Part shown: positions 9,545 through 18,733 of the stretch, one piece after another
How positions within the stretch are numbered: position 1 is the first letter of the stretch
Layout: the number at the start of each line of letters is the position of its first letter
Source: Croceibacterium_B sp035470785
Lineage (GTDB): Bacteria > Pseudomonadota > Alphaproteobacteria > Sphingomonadales > Sphingomonadaceae
Length of the DNA: 64,000 nt
NCBI GenBank assembly: GCA_035470785.1
Contig: DATIQN010000018.1
Coordinates: 124,001 to 188,000 of the forward strand
Reading direction: 5' to 3'
Made by a program: the position numbers and the translations under genes
Notes under the pieces: generated by a model
What the model saw: only the letters and a program-made list of their open reading frames with translations
Databases searched by the model: none
Told to the model about the DNA's origin: nothing

Positions 9545-10927
9545 ATGGCCAGCGCAGCGCCGACCGTCCGACATATCGAGCCGAGCGCGGCCGACATCCG
9601 CCTGGTCATCGCTGCATCCTCGATGGGCACGATCTTCGAATGGTACGATTTCTTCATCTACGGCACGCTCGCCGCGCTGATCGGCAAGGCGTTCGTCCCG
9701 TCGGATAATGAGCTCGCCCGCACCCTCACCGTGTGGGCCGGGTTTGCCGTCGGCTTCGGATTCCGTCCGCTCGGCGCGGTTTTGTTCGGTTACCTCGGCG
9801 ACAAGCTCGGCCGGAAGTATACGTTCCTCGTCACCGTCACGCTCATGGGCATCGCCACGGCGAGTGTCGGTCTCGTACCTTCGGTGCACACGCTCGGCCT
9901 GGCCGCCCCGGCTATCGTCATCCTGCTGCGGATCATGCAGGGCCTCGCACTCGGCGGAGAGTACGGCGGCGCGGCGATCTTCGTTTCGGAGCACTGCCCG
10001 CCCAGTCGGCGCGGGTTCTACACCGGCTTTATCCAGGCGAGTGTGGTCGGCGGGTTCGTGCTCAGCCTGATCGTCGTGCTCGCCTGCAGGCTGGCGATGA
10101 GCGCCGATACCTGGATCGACTGGGGCTGGCGCGTGCCATTCGTGCTTAGCCTGGCGTTGCTGGCAATCAGCCTGTGGATGCGCCTCAAGCTGTCCGAAAG
10201 CCCGGTGTTCCAGGCGATGCGCGCCGAAGGACGGATGGCGAAGAACCCGTTCAAGGAAAGCTTCACCTACCCCGGTAATGGAAAACGCCTGTTCGTCGCG
10301 CTGTTCGGCGTCGCCGCTGGGCTGACGGTGATCTGGTATACGGCGATGTTCCGCGGCCTTTCATTCCTGACCGGTCCGATGCGGGTGGACGAGACGGCCG
10401 CCGAGGTCATCGTCGGCATTACAGCCTTGTTCGGCATGTGCTTCTTCGTGTTCTTCGGCTCGCTGTCCGACAAGGTCGGCCGCAAGGCGCCGATAGTCTG
10501 GGGCTACGCGCTCACGCTGGTCCTGCTGTTCCCGTGCTTCTTGGCGATCGGCTGGGTGATGGAGCCTTCGCTGGCGATCTCTGGTCCCAAGGTGAAGATC
10601 ACGCCGGGCGGCACGCAGATCATCGTCATCATGGCCGCGCTGCTAACGCTCTCGGGGCTGTCGGGTGCGACTTACGGCTCGGTCGCCGCGCTGCTCGCCG
10701 AGATGTTTCCGCCGAAGATTCGCTACAGCTCGGTATCGATTCCCTACCACATCGGCACCGGATACTTCGGCGGCTTCCTGCCGCTGATCGCCACCTGGAT
10801 CGTCGCCCGCACCGGCAATCCCTATTCGGAGCTGTGGTACACCTGGATCGTCGTGCTGGTGGCGTTGATCGTGGCCGTCTGGGGTCTTAAGGGCGGGCCG
10901 CCTAGAGACTTCGAAGAGACCGAATGA
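9545..10927 (+). CDS. MFS transporter, metabolite:H+ symporter type
   Basis: This 460-residue inner-membrane protein has about twelve hydrophobic helices and the metabolite:H+ symporter (ShiA/ProP-like) signatures. These are 'SSMGTIFEWYDFFIYG' at the first helix, 'GYLGDKLGRK' in loop 2-3, 'LRIMQGLALGGEYGGAAIFVSEH' (in part GLALGGEYGGA) and 'GSLSDKVGRKAP' in loop 8-9. Substrates in this family include dicarboxylates, betaines and shikimate, and cannot be chosen from sequence. The ATG at 9545 follows 'GGGGATCACC'. The stop overlaps the alr start (ATGA), which makes an amino-acid-related substrate imaginable but unproven. Confidence 0.9.
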   Translation: MASAAPTVRHIEPSAADIRLVIAASSMGTIFEWYDFFIYGTLAALIGKAFVPSDNELARTLTVWAGFAVGFGFRPLGAVLFGYLGDKLGRKYTFLVTVTLMGIATASVGLVPSVHTLGLAAPAIVILLRIMQGLALGGEYGGAAIFVSEHCPPSRRGFYTGFIQASVVGGFVLSLIVVLACRLAMSADTWIDWGWRVPFVLSLALLAISLWMRLKLSESPVFQAMRAEGRMAKNPFKESFTYPGNGKRLFVALFGVAAGLTVIWYTAMFRGLSFLTGPMRVDETAAEVIVGITALFGMCFFVFFGSLSDKVGRKAPIVWGYALTLVLLFPCFLAIGWVMEPSLAISGPKVKITPGGTQIIVIMAALLTLSGLSGATYGSVAALLAEMFPPKIRYSSVSIPYHIGTGYFGGFLPLIATWIVARTGNPYSELWYTWIVVLVALIVAVWGLKGGPPRDFEETE

Positions 10928-11970
10928 TCCATCCCCCTCCGCGCACGTTGCGCCTGCGGCTCGATCGCGAGGCGCTGGCGGATAACTGGCGAGCGCTCGA
11001 CCGCCTGTCCGGCAGCGCGAGCGCCGGCGCGGCGGTCAAGGCCGACGCCTACGGCATCGGCGTTGCCCACGCGGTGCCGGTGCTCCGCGACGCCGGATGC
11101 GAGACGTTTTACGTCGCCCATTGGAGCGAGGTGCCCGATCTCCTCGCCCACGTCCCTCCGCGGCAGGTTGTCGTGCTGCACGGCCCGGTCCGGCCTGACG
11201 ATGTCGCCTTCGCGCGTGCGACCGGGGTGCGGCCGGTCATCAACAGCGTCAACCAGGCTCGGCTGTGGCTCGAGGGCGGCGGCGGGGTGTGCGACCTGAT
11301 GGTCGATACGGGCATCAACCGGCTCGGGCTTCCTTCGGCCGAAATCGGCGACGCGCTGATTGCACGTCTCGAGATCGACACGCTGATGTCGCATCTCGCA
11401 TCGGCTGACGAGGACAGCCCACAGAATGCTGCGCAGCGAAAGCGTTTCGAGGAGGTCGTATCACACGTCGCGTATCGCCGCCGCAGCTTGGCGAACAGCG
11501 CGGGCATCGCGCTCGGCCGGGACTATGCCTACGATATCACTCGGCCCGGGCTGGCGCTCTACGGCGGCGCGCCCCGTCCGGAACTGGCCGACGCAATTCG
11601 CCAGGTCGCGCATCCGCAGGCGGCCGTGCTGCAACTGCGCGACCTCTCGCCGGGTGACAGCGTCGGCTACAACGCCACCTTCACTGCCGAACGGCCGATG
11701 CGGGCGGCCACGGTATCGCTCGGTTATGCCGACGGCTTCCTCCGTTGCTGGGCGGGGCGCGGCGCCTTGCGTTTCGGCGAGACGCTCCTGCCTCTGCTCG
11801 GGCGGGTGTCGATGGATATGGTCGTCGTGGATTCGAGCGCCGCGCCGGACTTGCGCGAGGGCGATTGGCTCGACGTCCCCTACGATCTTCCGCAGGCCGC
11901 GGAACGCTGCGGATTGTCGCAATACGAGCTTCTGACCACGCTGGGCCGACGCTTTCAGCGCTCCCCCTGA
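10924..11970 (+). CDS. alr: alanine racemase
   Basis: This 348-residue PLP enzyme interconverts L- and D-alanine for peptidoglycan. The PLP lysine is K39 in 'AAVKADAYGIG'; the second catalytic residue is the Tyr in 'DSVGYNATF'. 'MVDTGINRLG' and 'GRVSMDM' are further family signatures. It is slightly shorter than the 360-residue average but complete. The ATG overlaps the transporter stop by four bases. A catabolic role (DadX-like) cannot be excluded without the rest of the genome. Confidence 0.95.
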   Translation: MIHPPPRTLRLRLDREALADNWRALDRLSGSASAGAAVKADAYGIGVAHAVPVLRDAGCETFYVAHWSEVPDLLAHVPPRQVVVLHGPVRPDDVAFARATGVRPVINSVNQARLWLEGGGGVCDLMVDTGINRLGLPSAEIGDALIARLEIDTLMSHLASADEDSPQNAAQRKRFEEVVSHVAYRRRSLANSAGIALGRDYAYDITRPGLALYGGAPRPELADAIRQVAHPQAAVLQLRDLSPGDSVGYNATFTAERPMRAATVSLGYADGFLRCWAGRGALRFGETLLPLLGRVSMDMVVVDSSAAPDLREGDWLDVPYDLPQAAERCGLSQYELLTTLGRRFQRSP

Positions 11971-12040
11971 GGTAACCATGTTGCGCCGCGTTTGCTGCGG
12001 GTGCTAAGTGAAGCGGGCGCAGGGGCATGGAGTCGACACG

Positions 12041-12598
12041 ATGGGGGATCAAGCATCTGGAAACGTTGACGAACCTGTCGTAGTTAAGAAGTATGCCAAC
12101 CGCCGGCTCTACAACACGCGCAGCTCCAGCTACATCACGCTCGACGATCTGGCGCGGATGACCCGTGAGGGCATCGATTTCAAGGTGCTCGACGCCAAGA
12201 CCGGAAACGACATTACCCACCAGATCCTGACCCAGATCATCATGGACGAGGAATCGAGCGGGGGAGAGCAAATGCTCCCAATCGGTTTCCTCCGTCAGCT
12301 GATCTCGATGTACGGCAATTCGATGCAGGCGATGATGCCTCAGTACCTCGAAGCGTCGATGGAAAACTTCCGCGCCAACCAGCAGAAGCTGCAGGACGCG
12401 TTCAAGAGCAGCGTCGGGCCCGAGGCGTTCAGCCGCCTGGCCGAAACCAACATGGCGATGTTCAAGGCCGCAGCGAGCGCGTTCATTCCCAGGGGTGCGG
12501 CCGCGCCGGCGCCCGATCCCAAGCCGCAGAGCGAGCTCGATGCGCTGCGCGAACAGATGGCCGCGATGCAGCGCAAGCTCGACGAGCTTGGCAAATAG
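12041..12598 (+). CDS. phaR: polyhydroxyalkanoate synthesis regulator PhaR
   Basis: This 185-residue DNA-binding regulator represses phasin genes and binds polyhydroxyalkanoate granules. The N-terminal PHB/PHA DNA-binding domain (residues about 12-72) has 'VKKYANRRLYNTRSSSYITL' and the C-terminal part holds the accumulation-regulatory segment and a coiled coil 'LREQMAAMQRKLDEL'. I chose the ATG at 12041 (MGDQASGNV) over an upstream GTG at 12008. No phaC, phaA or phasin gene is in the window, so it acts in trans here. Confidence 0.95.
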   Translation: MGDQASGNVDEPVVVKKYANRRLYNTRSSSYITLDDLARMTREGIDFKVLDAKTGNDITHQILTQIIMDEESSGGEQMLPIGFLRQLISMYGNSMQAMMPQYLEASMENFRANQQKLQDAFKSSVGPEAFSRLAETNMAMFKAAASAFIPRGAAAPAPDPKPQSELDALREQMAAMQRKLDELGK

Positions 12599-12599
12599 T

Positions 12600-12625
12600 G
12601 CGCGGCGGGCCATCGCTCGCCGCGC
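12600..12625 (+). terminator. GC-rich hairpin after phaR
   Basis: GCGCGGCG (12600-12607) pairs with CGCCGCGC (12618-12625) around a 10-base loop immediately after the phaR stop. There is no T-run, so it is a candidate terminator or transcript-end stabiliser rather than a classical intrinsic terminator. Confidence 0.45.
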
Positions 12626-12649
12626 CATGAACAGATTCGGACTTTCCCA

Positions 12650-14188
12650 GTGACCGCGATTCGCCACGCTTTGACCATCAAGCGCGAAGACGACTTCGCG
12701 CAATGGTACCAGGAAGTGATCTCGTCCGCCGACATGGCCGAGGAATCGGGCGTGCGCGGGTGCATGGTGATCAAGCCGTGGGGCTTCGGCATCTGGGAGC
12801 GGATGCAAGCGCTGATGGACCGGCGGATCAAAGCCGCGGGCGTCCAGAACGCCTATTTCCCGCTGTTTATTCCGCTGAGCAACTTCGTTCGCGAGGCGGC
12901 GCACGTCGAGGGCTTCGCCAAGGAAATGGCCGTGGTCACCCACCACCGGCTGATCTCGGACGGCAAGGGCGGGCTGATCCCCGATCCCGAGGCCAAGCTC
13001 GAAGAACCGCTGATCGTTCGGCCGACCTCGGAAACAATCATCGGCGATGCGATGAGCCGCTGGATCCAGAGCTGGCGCGATTTGCCGCTGCTGCTCAACC
13101 AGTGGGCCAACGTGGTGCGCTGGGAGATGCGTACGCGGATGTTCCTGCGCACAAGCGAGTTCCTCTGGCAGGAAGGCCATACCGCGCACGAGACGCGCGA
13201 GGACGCGCTGGCCGAGACGCTGCGCGCGCTCGAGATGTACCGCGCCTTCGCCGAGGACGATGCGTCGATCCCGGTCGTGGTGGGCGAGAAGCCGGCCAAC
13301 GAGCGGTTTCCGGGCGCCGAGGCGACGTTCTCGATCGAAGCAATGATGCAGGACGGCAAAGCGCTCCAGGCCGGCACCAGCCACTACCTTGGCACCAGCT
13401 TCGCCGAGGCGGCGAACATCCGATTCCAGGACCGCGAGGGCGCGCAGCAGTTCTGCCACACGACCAGCTGGGGCGTTTCGACCCGCATGGTCGGGGCGAT
13501 GATCATGGTTCACGGCGACGACGACGGCTTGCGCGTGCCGCCGACGTTGGCGCCGTTCCAAGTCGTCATCCTGCCGATGCTGCGCGAGGATGACGGCGAT
13601 GCCGCACTGCTCGCCTATTGCGAGGAGTTGCGCGCAGCATTGCTGCAGCAATCGGCGTTCGGCGAGCCGCTGCGGGTGCTGCTCGACGCCAAGCCAGGCA
13701 AGGCCGCGGCCAAGCGCTGGGACTGGGTGCGCAAGGGCGCTCCCCTAATTGTCGAAGTCGGACCACGCGACATGGCCGACGGCAAGGGTGCGGTGCTGCG
13801 CCGCGACCGGTTGTGGAACGACGCGGCCAAGCCGGACTTCGCCTTCACGCCGCGCGACGAGATCGCGGCGAAGGCGCCGGCCGCGCTCGCGGAGATCCAG
13901 CGTGCGCTGTACGAGCAGGCGGCCGAACGCCGCGCTTCGAACATGGTCGAGATCGATACACTCGACGCTCTGAAGACCTTCTTCGCGGAGAAGCAGCGCT
14001 TCCCGGGCTGGGCCGAAGTGCAATGGTCGCGGCCCGAGGGCGCGGCGCTCGACAAGGTGGTCGAACAACTCAAGGCGCTCAAGCTCACGTTCCGCAATGT
14101 GCCGGCCGATGCCGCGTCGGCTTTGGGTGCCTGCCTTTTCACCGGCGAGCCGGCGGTCGAGCGCATTCTGGTCGCGCGCGCCTATTGA
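12650..14188 (+). CDS. proS: prolyl-tRNA synthetase
   Basis: This 512-residue class II aminoacyl-tRNA synthetase charges tRNA-Pro. It is the short form without the bacterial editing insertion and resembles the archaeal/eukaryal-type arrangement. Motif 2 is visible in 'VVRWEMRTRMFLRTSEFLWQEGHTAH' (in part RTSEFLWQEGH) and motif 3 in the 'SWGVSTRMVGAMIMVHGDD' area. An anticodon-binding domain and a C-terminal zinc-like tail ending in Tyr follow. The start is GTG at 12650; the alternative ATG starts lie too far inside the conserved N-terminus. Confidence 0.95.
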   Translation: MTAIRHALTIKREDDFAQWYQEVISSADMAEESGVRGCMVIKPWGFGIWERMQALMDRRIKAAGVQNAYFPLFIPLSNFVREAAHVEGFAKEMAVVTHHRLISDGKGGLIPDPEAKLEEPLIVRPTSETIIGDAMSRWIQSWRDLPLLLNQWANVVRWEMRTRMFLRTSEFLWQEGHTAHETREDALAETLRALEMYRAFAEDDASIPVVVGEKPANERFPGAEATFSIEAMMQDGKALQAGTSHYLGTSFAEAANIRFQDREGAQQFCHTTSWGVSTRMVGAMIMVHGDDDGLRVPPTLAPFQVVILPMLREDDGDAALLAYCEELRAALLQQSAFGEPLRVLLDAKPGKAAAKRWDWVRKGAPLIVEVGPRDMADGKGAVLRRDRLWNDAAKPDFAFTPRDEIAAKAPAALAEIQRALYEQAAERRASNMVEIDTLDALKTFFAEKQRFPGWAEVQWSRPEGAALDKVVEQLKALKLTFRNVPADAASALGACLFTGEPAVERILVARAY

Positions 14189-14225
14189 GGTTGTGCCGGG
14201 CACGGGCAGTCGCCACATATCGGCG

Positions 14226-16484
14226 ATGAAAAGACCCTCCGGCCTGCCGTCACCCGACCAGGTCCTCGAATTTATCCGCACCGCCGACGGCCCCGCCGGC
14301 AAGCGCGAGATCGCGCGCGCCTTCGGGCTCAAGGGGCAGGAGAAGATCGCGCTCAAGAAGCTTCTCGCCGACATGGCCGAGGAAGGGCTGATCGACGGCC
14401 GCAAGAGCGCCTATCACCGCATGGGCGGGCTGCCCAAGGTCACTGTGCTGCGCGTGGTCGATACCGAAGAAGGCTATCCGGTCGCCGTTCCCGATGCCTG
14501 GCAGCCCGATGACGGTACGGCGCCGCCGCGCGTGCGGATCGTCGAGAGCAAGAAGGGCGGCGCCCTGCGCAAGGGCGACCGCGTGCTCGCGCGCACCGAA
14601 GAAGCCGGCAAGGGCTGGCGCGCGCACCCAATCAAGAAGCTTCCCGCTACGGCCGAAGCCATGCTGGGCGTGATCGAGCTCGACGGCGCGGGCAAGCCCT
14701 GGCTCGCCCCGGTCGACAAGCGCGTGCGTAACTCCTTCCCGGTGTCGGACATCGGCGAGGCCGAGAAGGGCATGCTCGTGCTCGCCGAGCCGGTCGGCAA
14801 GTCGCAGCGCGGGGGCGTGCGGGTGCTCGAAGTGCTCGGCGACCCGCTTGCGCCGCGCTCCTTCAGCCTGATCGCGATCCACAAGTACGGCATTCCGGAC
14901 GTCTTCGCCGAGGCAGCGCTGGCCGAGGCGCAACTCGCCGCCAGCCTGCCGCTGAGCGAGGACAAGCGCGAGGACTTGCGGCACTTGCCCATCGTCGCCA
15001 TCGACCCCACCGACGCGCGCGACCACGACGACGCGATCTGGGCCGAGCCTGACGGCGAGGGCGGCTTCAAGGCCGTGGTCGCCATTGCCGACGTCAGCTT
15101 CTACGTCCGCTCAGGAGGGCAGGTCGACCGCGAGGCGAGGAAGCGCGGCAACTCGGTCTATTTCCCCGACCGGGTGGTGCCGATGCTGCCCGAGGTGCTC
15201 AGCGCCGACGTCTGTTCGCTCAAGGTGGGCGCCGACCGAGCCGCGATGGCCTGCCACCTGGCGATCGACGCGCAGGGCCGGATCACCTCGTTCCGCTTCA
15301 CCCGCGCATTGGTCCGCATCGCCGAAGTCATCGCTTACGAGGACGCCCAGGCGCGCTTCGACGGTTCAGGCGAAGAGCCGCAGCTTCGCAACCTGTGGGC
15401 GGCGTGGAAGCTGCTCAACGCCGCGCGAGAGGCGCGCGACCCACTCGAGTTGGAGCTGCCCGAGCGCCGCGTCGTGCTCGACGAACACGGCAAGATCGCC
15501 GAGATCGCCTTGCGCGAGCGGCTCGACGCGCACCGCGTGGTCGAGGACTTCATGATCGCCGCCAACGTCGCCGCGGCCAAGGCGCTCGAAAGCAAGGCCC
15601 ACCCGGTCGTCTATCGCATCCACGAGCCGCCGACGCGCGAGAAGCTGGTCGCGCTCAAGGACTACTTCAAGTCGATCGGCAAGAACCTCGCGCTCGGCCA
15701 AGTGATTACGCCGGGCCTGTTCAACCGGATGATCAAGGACATCGCCGACGACGCCGAGAAGGCGCTGGTGATGGAGGCTGTCCTGCGCAGCCAGACGCAA
15801 GCCTATTACGGCCCGCAGAACGCCGGACACTTCGGCTTGGCGCTTGGCAGCTACGCCCACTTCACGTCGCCGATCCGCCGCTACGCCGACTTGCTGGTGC
15901 ACCGCGCGCTGGTCGATTCGTTCCATCTCGAACAACCCAAGCCGCAAGCAGACCTGCCGCCGGCGAGCGGCCTGGCCGAACAGGATCGCGTCGACCTCGA
16001 AAAGGTCACCGAAGCGATCAGCCGGACCGAGCGCCGGGCGATGGAAGCCGAGCGCGACACGATCGACCGCTACGTGGCTGCGTGGCTTTCGGCCAGCGTC
16101 GGCGAGGTGTTCGACACGCGCATCACCGGGGTGCAGAGCTTCGGCTTCTTCGCGACGATCGTCGGCCTCGGCGGCGACGGGCTGGTGCCGGTCTCGACTC
16201 TTGGGCAGGATTACTTCCGCTACGACGAAGGCGCCCGGGCGCTGGTCGGCGAAAAAACCGGCGAGCGCTTCGGCCTCGGCGACACGCTCAAGCTGCGCCT
16301 CGGCGAAGCCAACCCGCTGACCGGCGCGCTCAAGTTCGAGCCCGTTGAAGGCGGCGGTCAGCGAATTGAACGGCGTGGCGATCGCGTCGAGCCGAAGGCG
16401 AAGAGCCGTCCGAAACATGCCCAGGGCCAGCGTGGCCGCCCTGGCAACATCCGCCACCAAGGGCGGGGGCGCGCCAAGCGCTAA
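14226..16484 (+). CDS. rnr: ribonuclease R
   Basis: This 752-residue 3'-5' exoribonuclease degrades structured RNA. The order is an N-terminal winged-helix segment (about 1-70), cold-shock/S1-like domains, and the RNB catalytic domain with the aspartate cluster 'IDPTDARDHDDAIWAE'. 'HFTSPIRRYADLLVHRAL' marks the end of RNB. A C-terminal S1 domain ('FDTRITGVQSFGFF') and a basic Arg/Lys/Gly tail typical of RNase R follow. The ATG at 14226 was chosen because the upstream frame overlaps proS and lacks similarity. The stop overlaps the convergent stress-protein stop by four bases. Confidence 0.96.
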   Translation: MKRPSGLPSPDQVLEFIRTADGPAGKREIARAFGLKGQEKIALKKLLADMAEEGLIDGRKSAYHRMGGLPKVTVLRVVDTEEGYPVAVPDAWQPDDGTAPPRVRIVESKKGGALRKGDRVLARTEEAGKGWRAHPIKKLPATAEAMLGVIELDGAGKPWLAPVDKRVRNSFPVSDIGEAEKGMLVLAEPVGKSQRGGVRVLEVLGDPLAPRSFSLIAIHKYGIPDVFAEAALAEAQLAASLPLSEDKREDLRHLPIVAIDPTDARDHDDAIWAEPDGEGGFKAVVAIADVSFYVRSGGQVDREARKRGNSVYFPDRVVPMLPEVLSADVCSLKVGADRAAMACHLAIDAQGRITSFRFTRALVRIAEVIAYEDAQARFDGSGEEPQLRNLWAAWKLLNAAREARDPLELELPERRVVLDEHGKIAEIALRERLDAHRVVEDFMIAANVAAAKALESKAHPVVYRIHEPPTREKLVALKDYFKSIGKNLALGQVITPGLFNRMIKDIADDAEKALVMEAVLRSQTQAYYGPQNAGHFGLALGSYAHFTSPIRRYADLLVHRALVDSFHLEQPKPQADLPPASGLAEQDRVDLEKVTEAISRTERRAMEAERDTIDRYVAAWLSASVGEVFDTRITGVQSFGFFATIVGLGGDGLVPVSTLGQDYFRYDEGARALVGEKTGERFGLGDTLKLRLGEANPLTGALKFEPVEGGGQRIERRGDRVEPKAKSRPKHAQGQRGRPGNIRHQGRGRAKR

Positions 16485-16933
16485 CTCACCGCGTCGATCT
16501 GTTCCTCGGTGAGCCCGCCGGGGACGATGAAAAGCGGGCAGGGCAAGCTTCCGGCGATGGACGAGAAGTGAGCCACCAGCGGGCCCGGGCCGCCTTCCGC
16601 CGCAGCCCCCAGCACCAGCGCGGCCACTTCGGGATGCTCGACTAGGTATTCCTTGATCACCGCCTGGCCTTCGCCGACCTTGACCGAAATCTGCGGCATC
16701 GTGCCGCTTTCGGAGAATAACGCGCCGGCCGCGCCCGTCGCCATGACCTCGGCGCGATCACGGGCTTCCTCTTCCATCGTTGCTTGCACGCCGCCGAAGG
16801 CGTTGAACGCCTGCTTCGGCACCAGCGCGAGTATGTGCACGGACCCGTCGGTGTCCGCGGCGCGGCGGGCGGCGAAGCGCAGCGCCAGGCCCGCTTCCTC
16901 GGTCTCGTCGGTCACCACCAGATAGACGCGCAT
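16481..16933 (-). CDS. universal stress protein family
   Basis: This 150-residue cytoplasmic protein has the UspA alpha/beta fold: strand 'RVYLVVTDETEEAGLALRFA' (in part), a long helix with 'MEEEARDRAEVM', and a C-terminal 'SIAGSLPCPLFIVPGG' that matches the end of Usp domains. The ATP-binding G-2x-G-9x-G(S/T) signature is only loosely present ('LGAAAEGGPGPL'), so it may not bind ATP. It stands alone, convergent with rnr. Confidence 0.85.
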   Translation of the reverse strand: MRVYLVVTDETEEAGLALRFAARRAADTDGSVHILALVPKQAFNAFGGVQATMEEEARDRAEVMATGAAGALFSESGTMPQISVKVGEGQAVIKEYLVEHPEVAALVLGAAAEGGPGPLVAHFSSIAGSLPCPLFIVPGGLTEEQIDAVS

Positions 16934-17070
16934 CGTTAGGGTCCCCCGGACCTCGATATCCGTCGAAAGCGCGGGCGGCGCAAGAACCTTGCCCCTAAGC
17001 TTGCATGGTCTCCGCGAATTCGCCAGAGAACCGGCAGTTCAATTCCATGTGACAGGACCCGCGCGCGCCC

Positions 17071-18339
17071 ATGTCGATCGCCATCAAGATGCCCGCCCTC
17101 TCGCCGACGATGGAAGAGGGCACGCTCGCCAAGTGGCTGGTGAAGGTGGGCGACACGGTCTCCGCCGGCGACATCATGGCCGAGATCGAGACCGACAAGG
17201 CGACGATGGAGTTCGAGGCGGTCGACGAAGGCACGATTGTCGACATTTCCGTGCCCGAAGGGACCGAGGGTGTGAAGGTCGGCACGGTGATCGCCACGTT
17301 AGCCGAAGAGGGCGAGGACCCAAAGAGCGTGAAGCCGGCGGCTGGAGGCAAAACCGCCGCTCCCGAACCAGCGCCGGCACCTGCGCCCGCCCCGGCAGCT
17401 CCGGCATCTGCGGCACCGGCTCCGGCGCCCGCGCCGATTGCAAGTGCGCCCGCGGCGAGTGGCGATCGCGTGATCGCCTCGCCGCTGGCCAAGCGCATCG
17501 CGGCCGAGAAGGGCATCAGTCTCGCCGGCGTGACCGGCAGCGGCCCGCACGGCCGCATCGTCAAGGCCGACGTCGAGGGCGCCAAGCCTGGTGCCGCAAC
17601 TCCGGCCGGCGCCCCGGCCGCTCCTCCTGCCGCAGCCCAGGACTTCGGCATCCCGCACGAGGTCGAAAAGCTTTCGGGCATGCGGAAGACTATCGCCCGC
17701 CGGCTCACCGAATCGAAGCAGACGATCCCGCACATCTACCTCACGGTCGACATCAACCTCGACAAGCTGCTCAAGCTGCGCGCCGAGATCAACGATGCGC
17801 TGGCGAGCCAGGGCGTGAAGGTCTCGGTCAACGACATGCTGATCAAGGCGCTGGCGAAGGCGCTGGTGGCGGTTCCGGTGTGCAACGTCCAGTTTGCGGG
17901 CGACAGCCTGCTCAAGTTCAGCCGCGCGGACATTTCGGTCGCGGTGTCGATCGAAGGGGGGCTGATCACCCCGATTATCGTCGACGCCGGAAACAAGACA
18001 ATCTCGCAGATCTCGAACGAGATGAAGGACCTCGCCGCCCGTGCCCGCGAGCACAAGCTGCAGCTGCACGAATACCAGGGCGGCACCGCCAGCCTGTCGA
18101 ACATGGGCATGTTCGGGATCAAGCAGTTCGAAGCGGTGATCAACCCGCCGCAGGCGATGATCATGGCCATCGGCGCCGGAGAGAAGCGGTCCTACGTGGT
18201 CGACGGCGCGCTGTCGGTGGCCACTGTCATGAGCGCCACGGGCAGCTTCGACCACCGCGCCATCGACGGCGCCGACGGCGCGCAGCTGATGAAGGTGTTC
18301 AAAGAACTGTGCGAGAAGCCGCTGGGACTGGTGGCTTGA
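17071..18339 (+). CDS. pdhC: pyruvate dehydrogenase E2 (dihydrolipoamide acetyltransferase)
   Basis: This 422-residue core subunit of the pyruvate dehydrogenase complex moves the acetyl group from lipoate to CoA. An N-terminal lipoyl domain has the lipoylated lysine K43 in 'IETDKATMEFE'. An Ala/Pro-rich linker (about 90-130), an E1/E3-binding domain ('SPLAKRIAAEKGISL', 'GSGPHGRIVKADV') and the catalytic domain with 'SFDHRAIDGADGAQ' follow. One lipoyl domain is usual in alphaproteobacteria. The E1 genes are not in the window; lpdA (E3) is three genes downstream and lipA, which makes its cofactor, is at 44.4 kb. Confidence 0.97.
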   Translation: MSIAIKMPALSPTMEEGTLAKWLVKVGDTVSAGDIMAEIETDKATMEFEAVDEGTIVDISVPEGTEGVKVGTVIATLAEEGEDPKSVKPAAGGKTAAPEPAPAPAPAPAAPASAAPAPAPAPIASAPAASGDRVIASPLAKRIAAEKGISLAGVTGSGPHGRIVKADVEGAKPGAATPAGAPAAPPAAAQDFGIPHEVEKLSGMRKTIARRLTESKQTIPHIYLTVDINLDKLLKLRAEINDALASQGVKVSVNDMLIKALAKALVAVPVCNVQFAGDSLLKFSRADISVAVSIEGGLITPIIVDAGNKTISQISNEMKDLAARAREHKLQLHEYQGGTASLSNMGMFGIKQFEAVINPPQAMIMAIGAGEKRSYVVDGALSVATVMSATGSFDHRAIDGADGAQLMKVFKELCEKPLGLVA

Positions 18340-18349
18340 GACTAGTTGA

Positions 18350-18733
18350 ATGAGCGAGCGTCGCGACCCAGCCATTCGCGTCACCGCGATGCCGGCCGAC
18401 GCCAACGCCTATGGCGACATTTTCGGTGGCTGGCTGGTGAGCCTGATGGACTCGGGTGCTGGATTGATTGCCGCGCGCCGTTCGAAGGGCAGGGCGGTCA
18501 CCGTGGCGATCGACGGGATGCAATTTCTCCATCCGGTCAAGGTGGGCGACGAGGTCTCGGTCTACGGCGAAATCGTCAAGACCGGCCGCACCAGCCTGAC
18601 CATCGCCATCGAAGCCTGGCGCCGCCACCGGCAAGAGGAGGAAGAGGTCAAGGTTACCGAGGCGATCTTCACCTTCGTCGCCGTCGATGCGAGCAACAAG
18701 CCGCGGCCGGTTGAAGAGGGATCGGAGGCATGA
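18350..18733 (+). CDS. acyl-CoA thioesterase (hotdog fold)
   Basis: This 127-residue protein resembles YciA/cytosolic acyl-CoA thioesterases: 'MPADANAYGDIFGGWLVSLMDSGAG' (in part ANAYGDIFGGWL) includes the catalytic Asn/Asp region of the hotdog helix, and 'FLHPVKVGDEVSVYG' is the conserved second strand. It hydrolyses acyl-CoA to free acid and CoA in the cytoplasm. It lies between pdhC and a secreted hydrolase gene and overlaps the latter's start by four bases (ATGA). Chain-length preference cannot be inferred. Confidence 0.88.
   Translation: MSERRDPAIRVTAMPADANAYGDIFGGWLVSLMDSGAGLIAARRSKGRAVTVAIDGMQFLHPVKVGDEVSVYGEIVKTGRTSLTIAIEAWRRHRQEEEEVKVTEAIFTFVAVDASNKPRPVEEGSEA

Noticed and set aside
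11681..13651. Minus-strand open frame of about 656 codons across alr, phaR and proS
   Set aside because: It spans three well-identified genes on the other strand and reads as antisense shadow (His/Arg/Val-rich, no domain).
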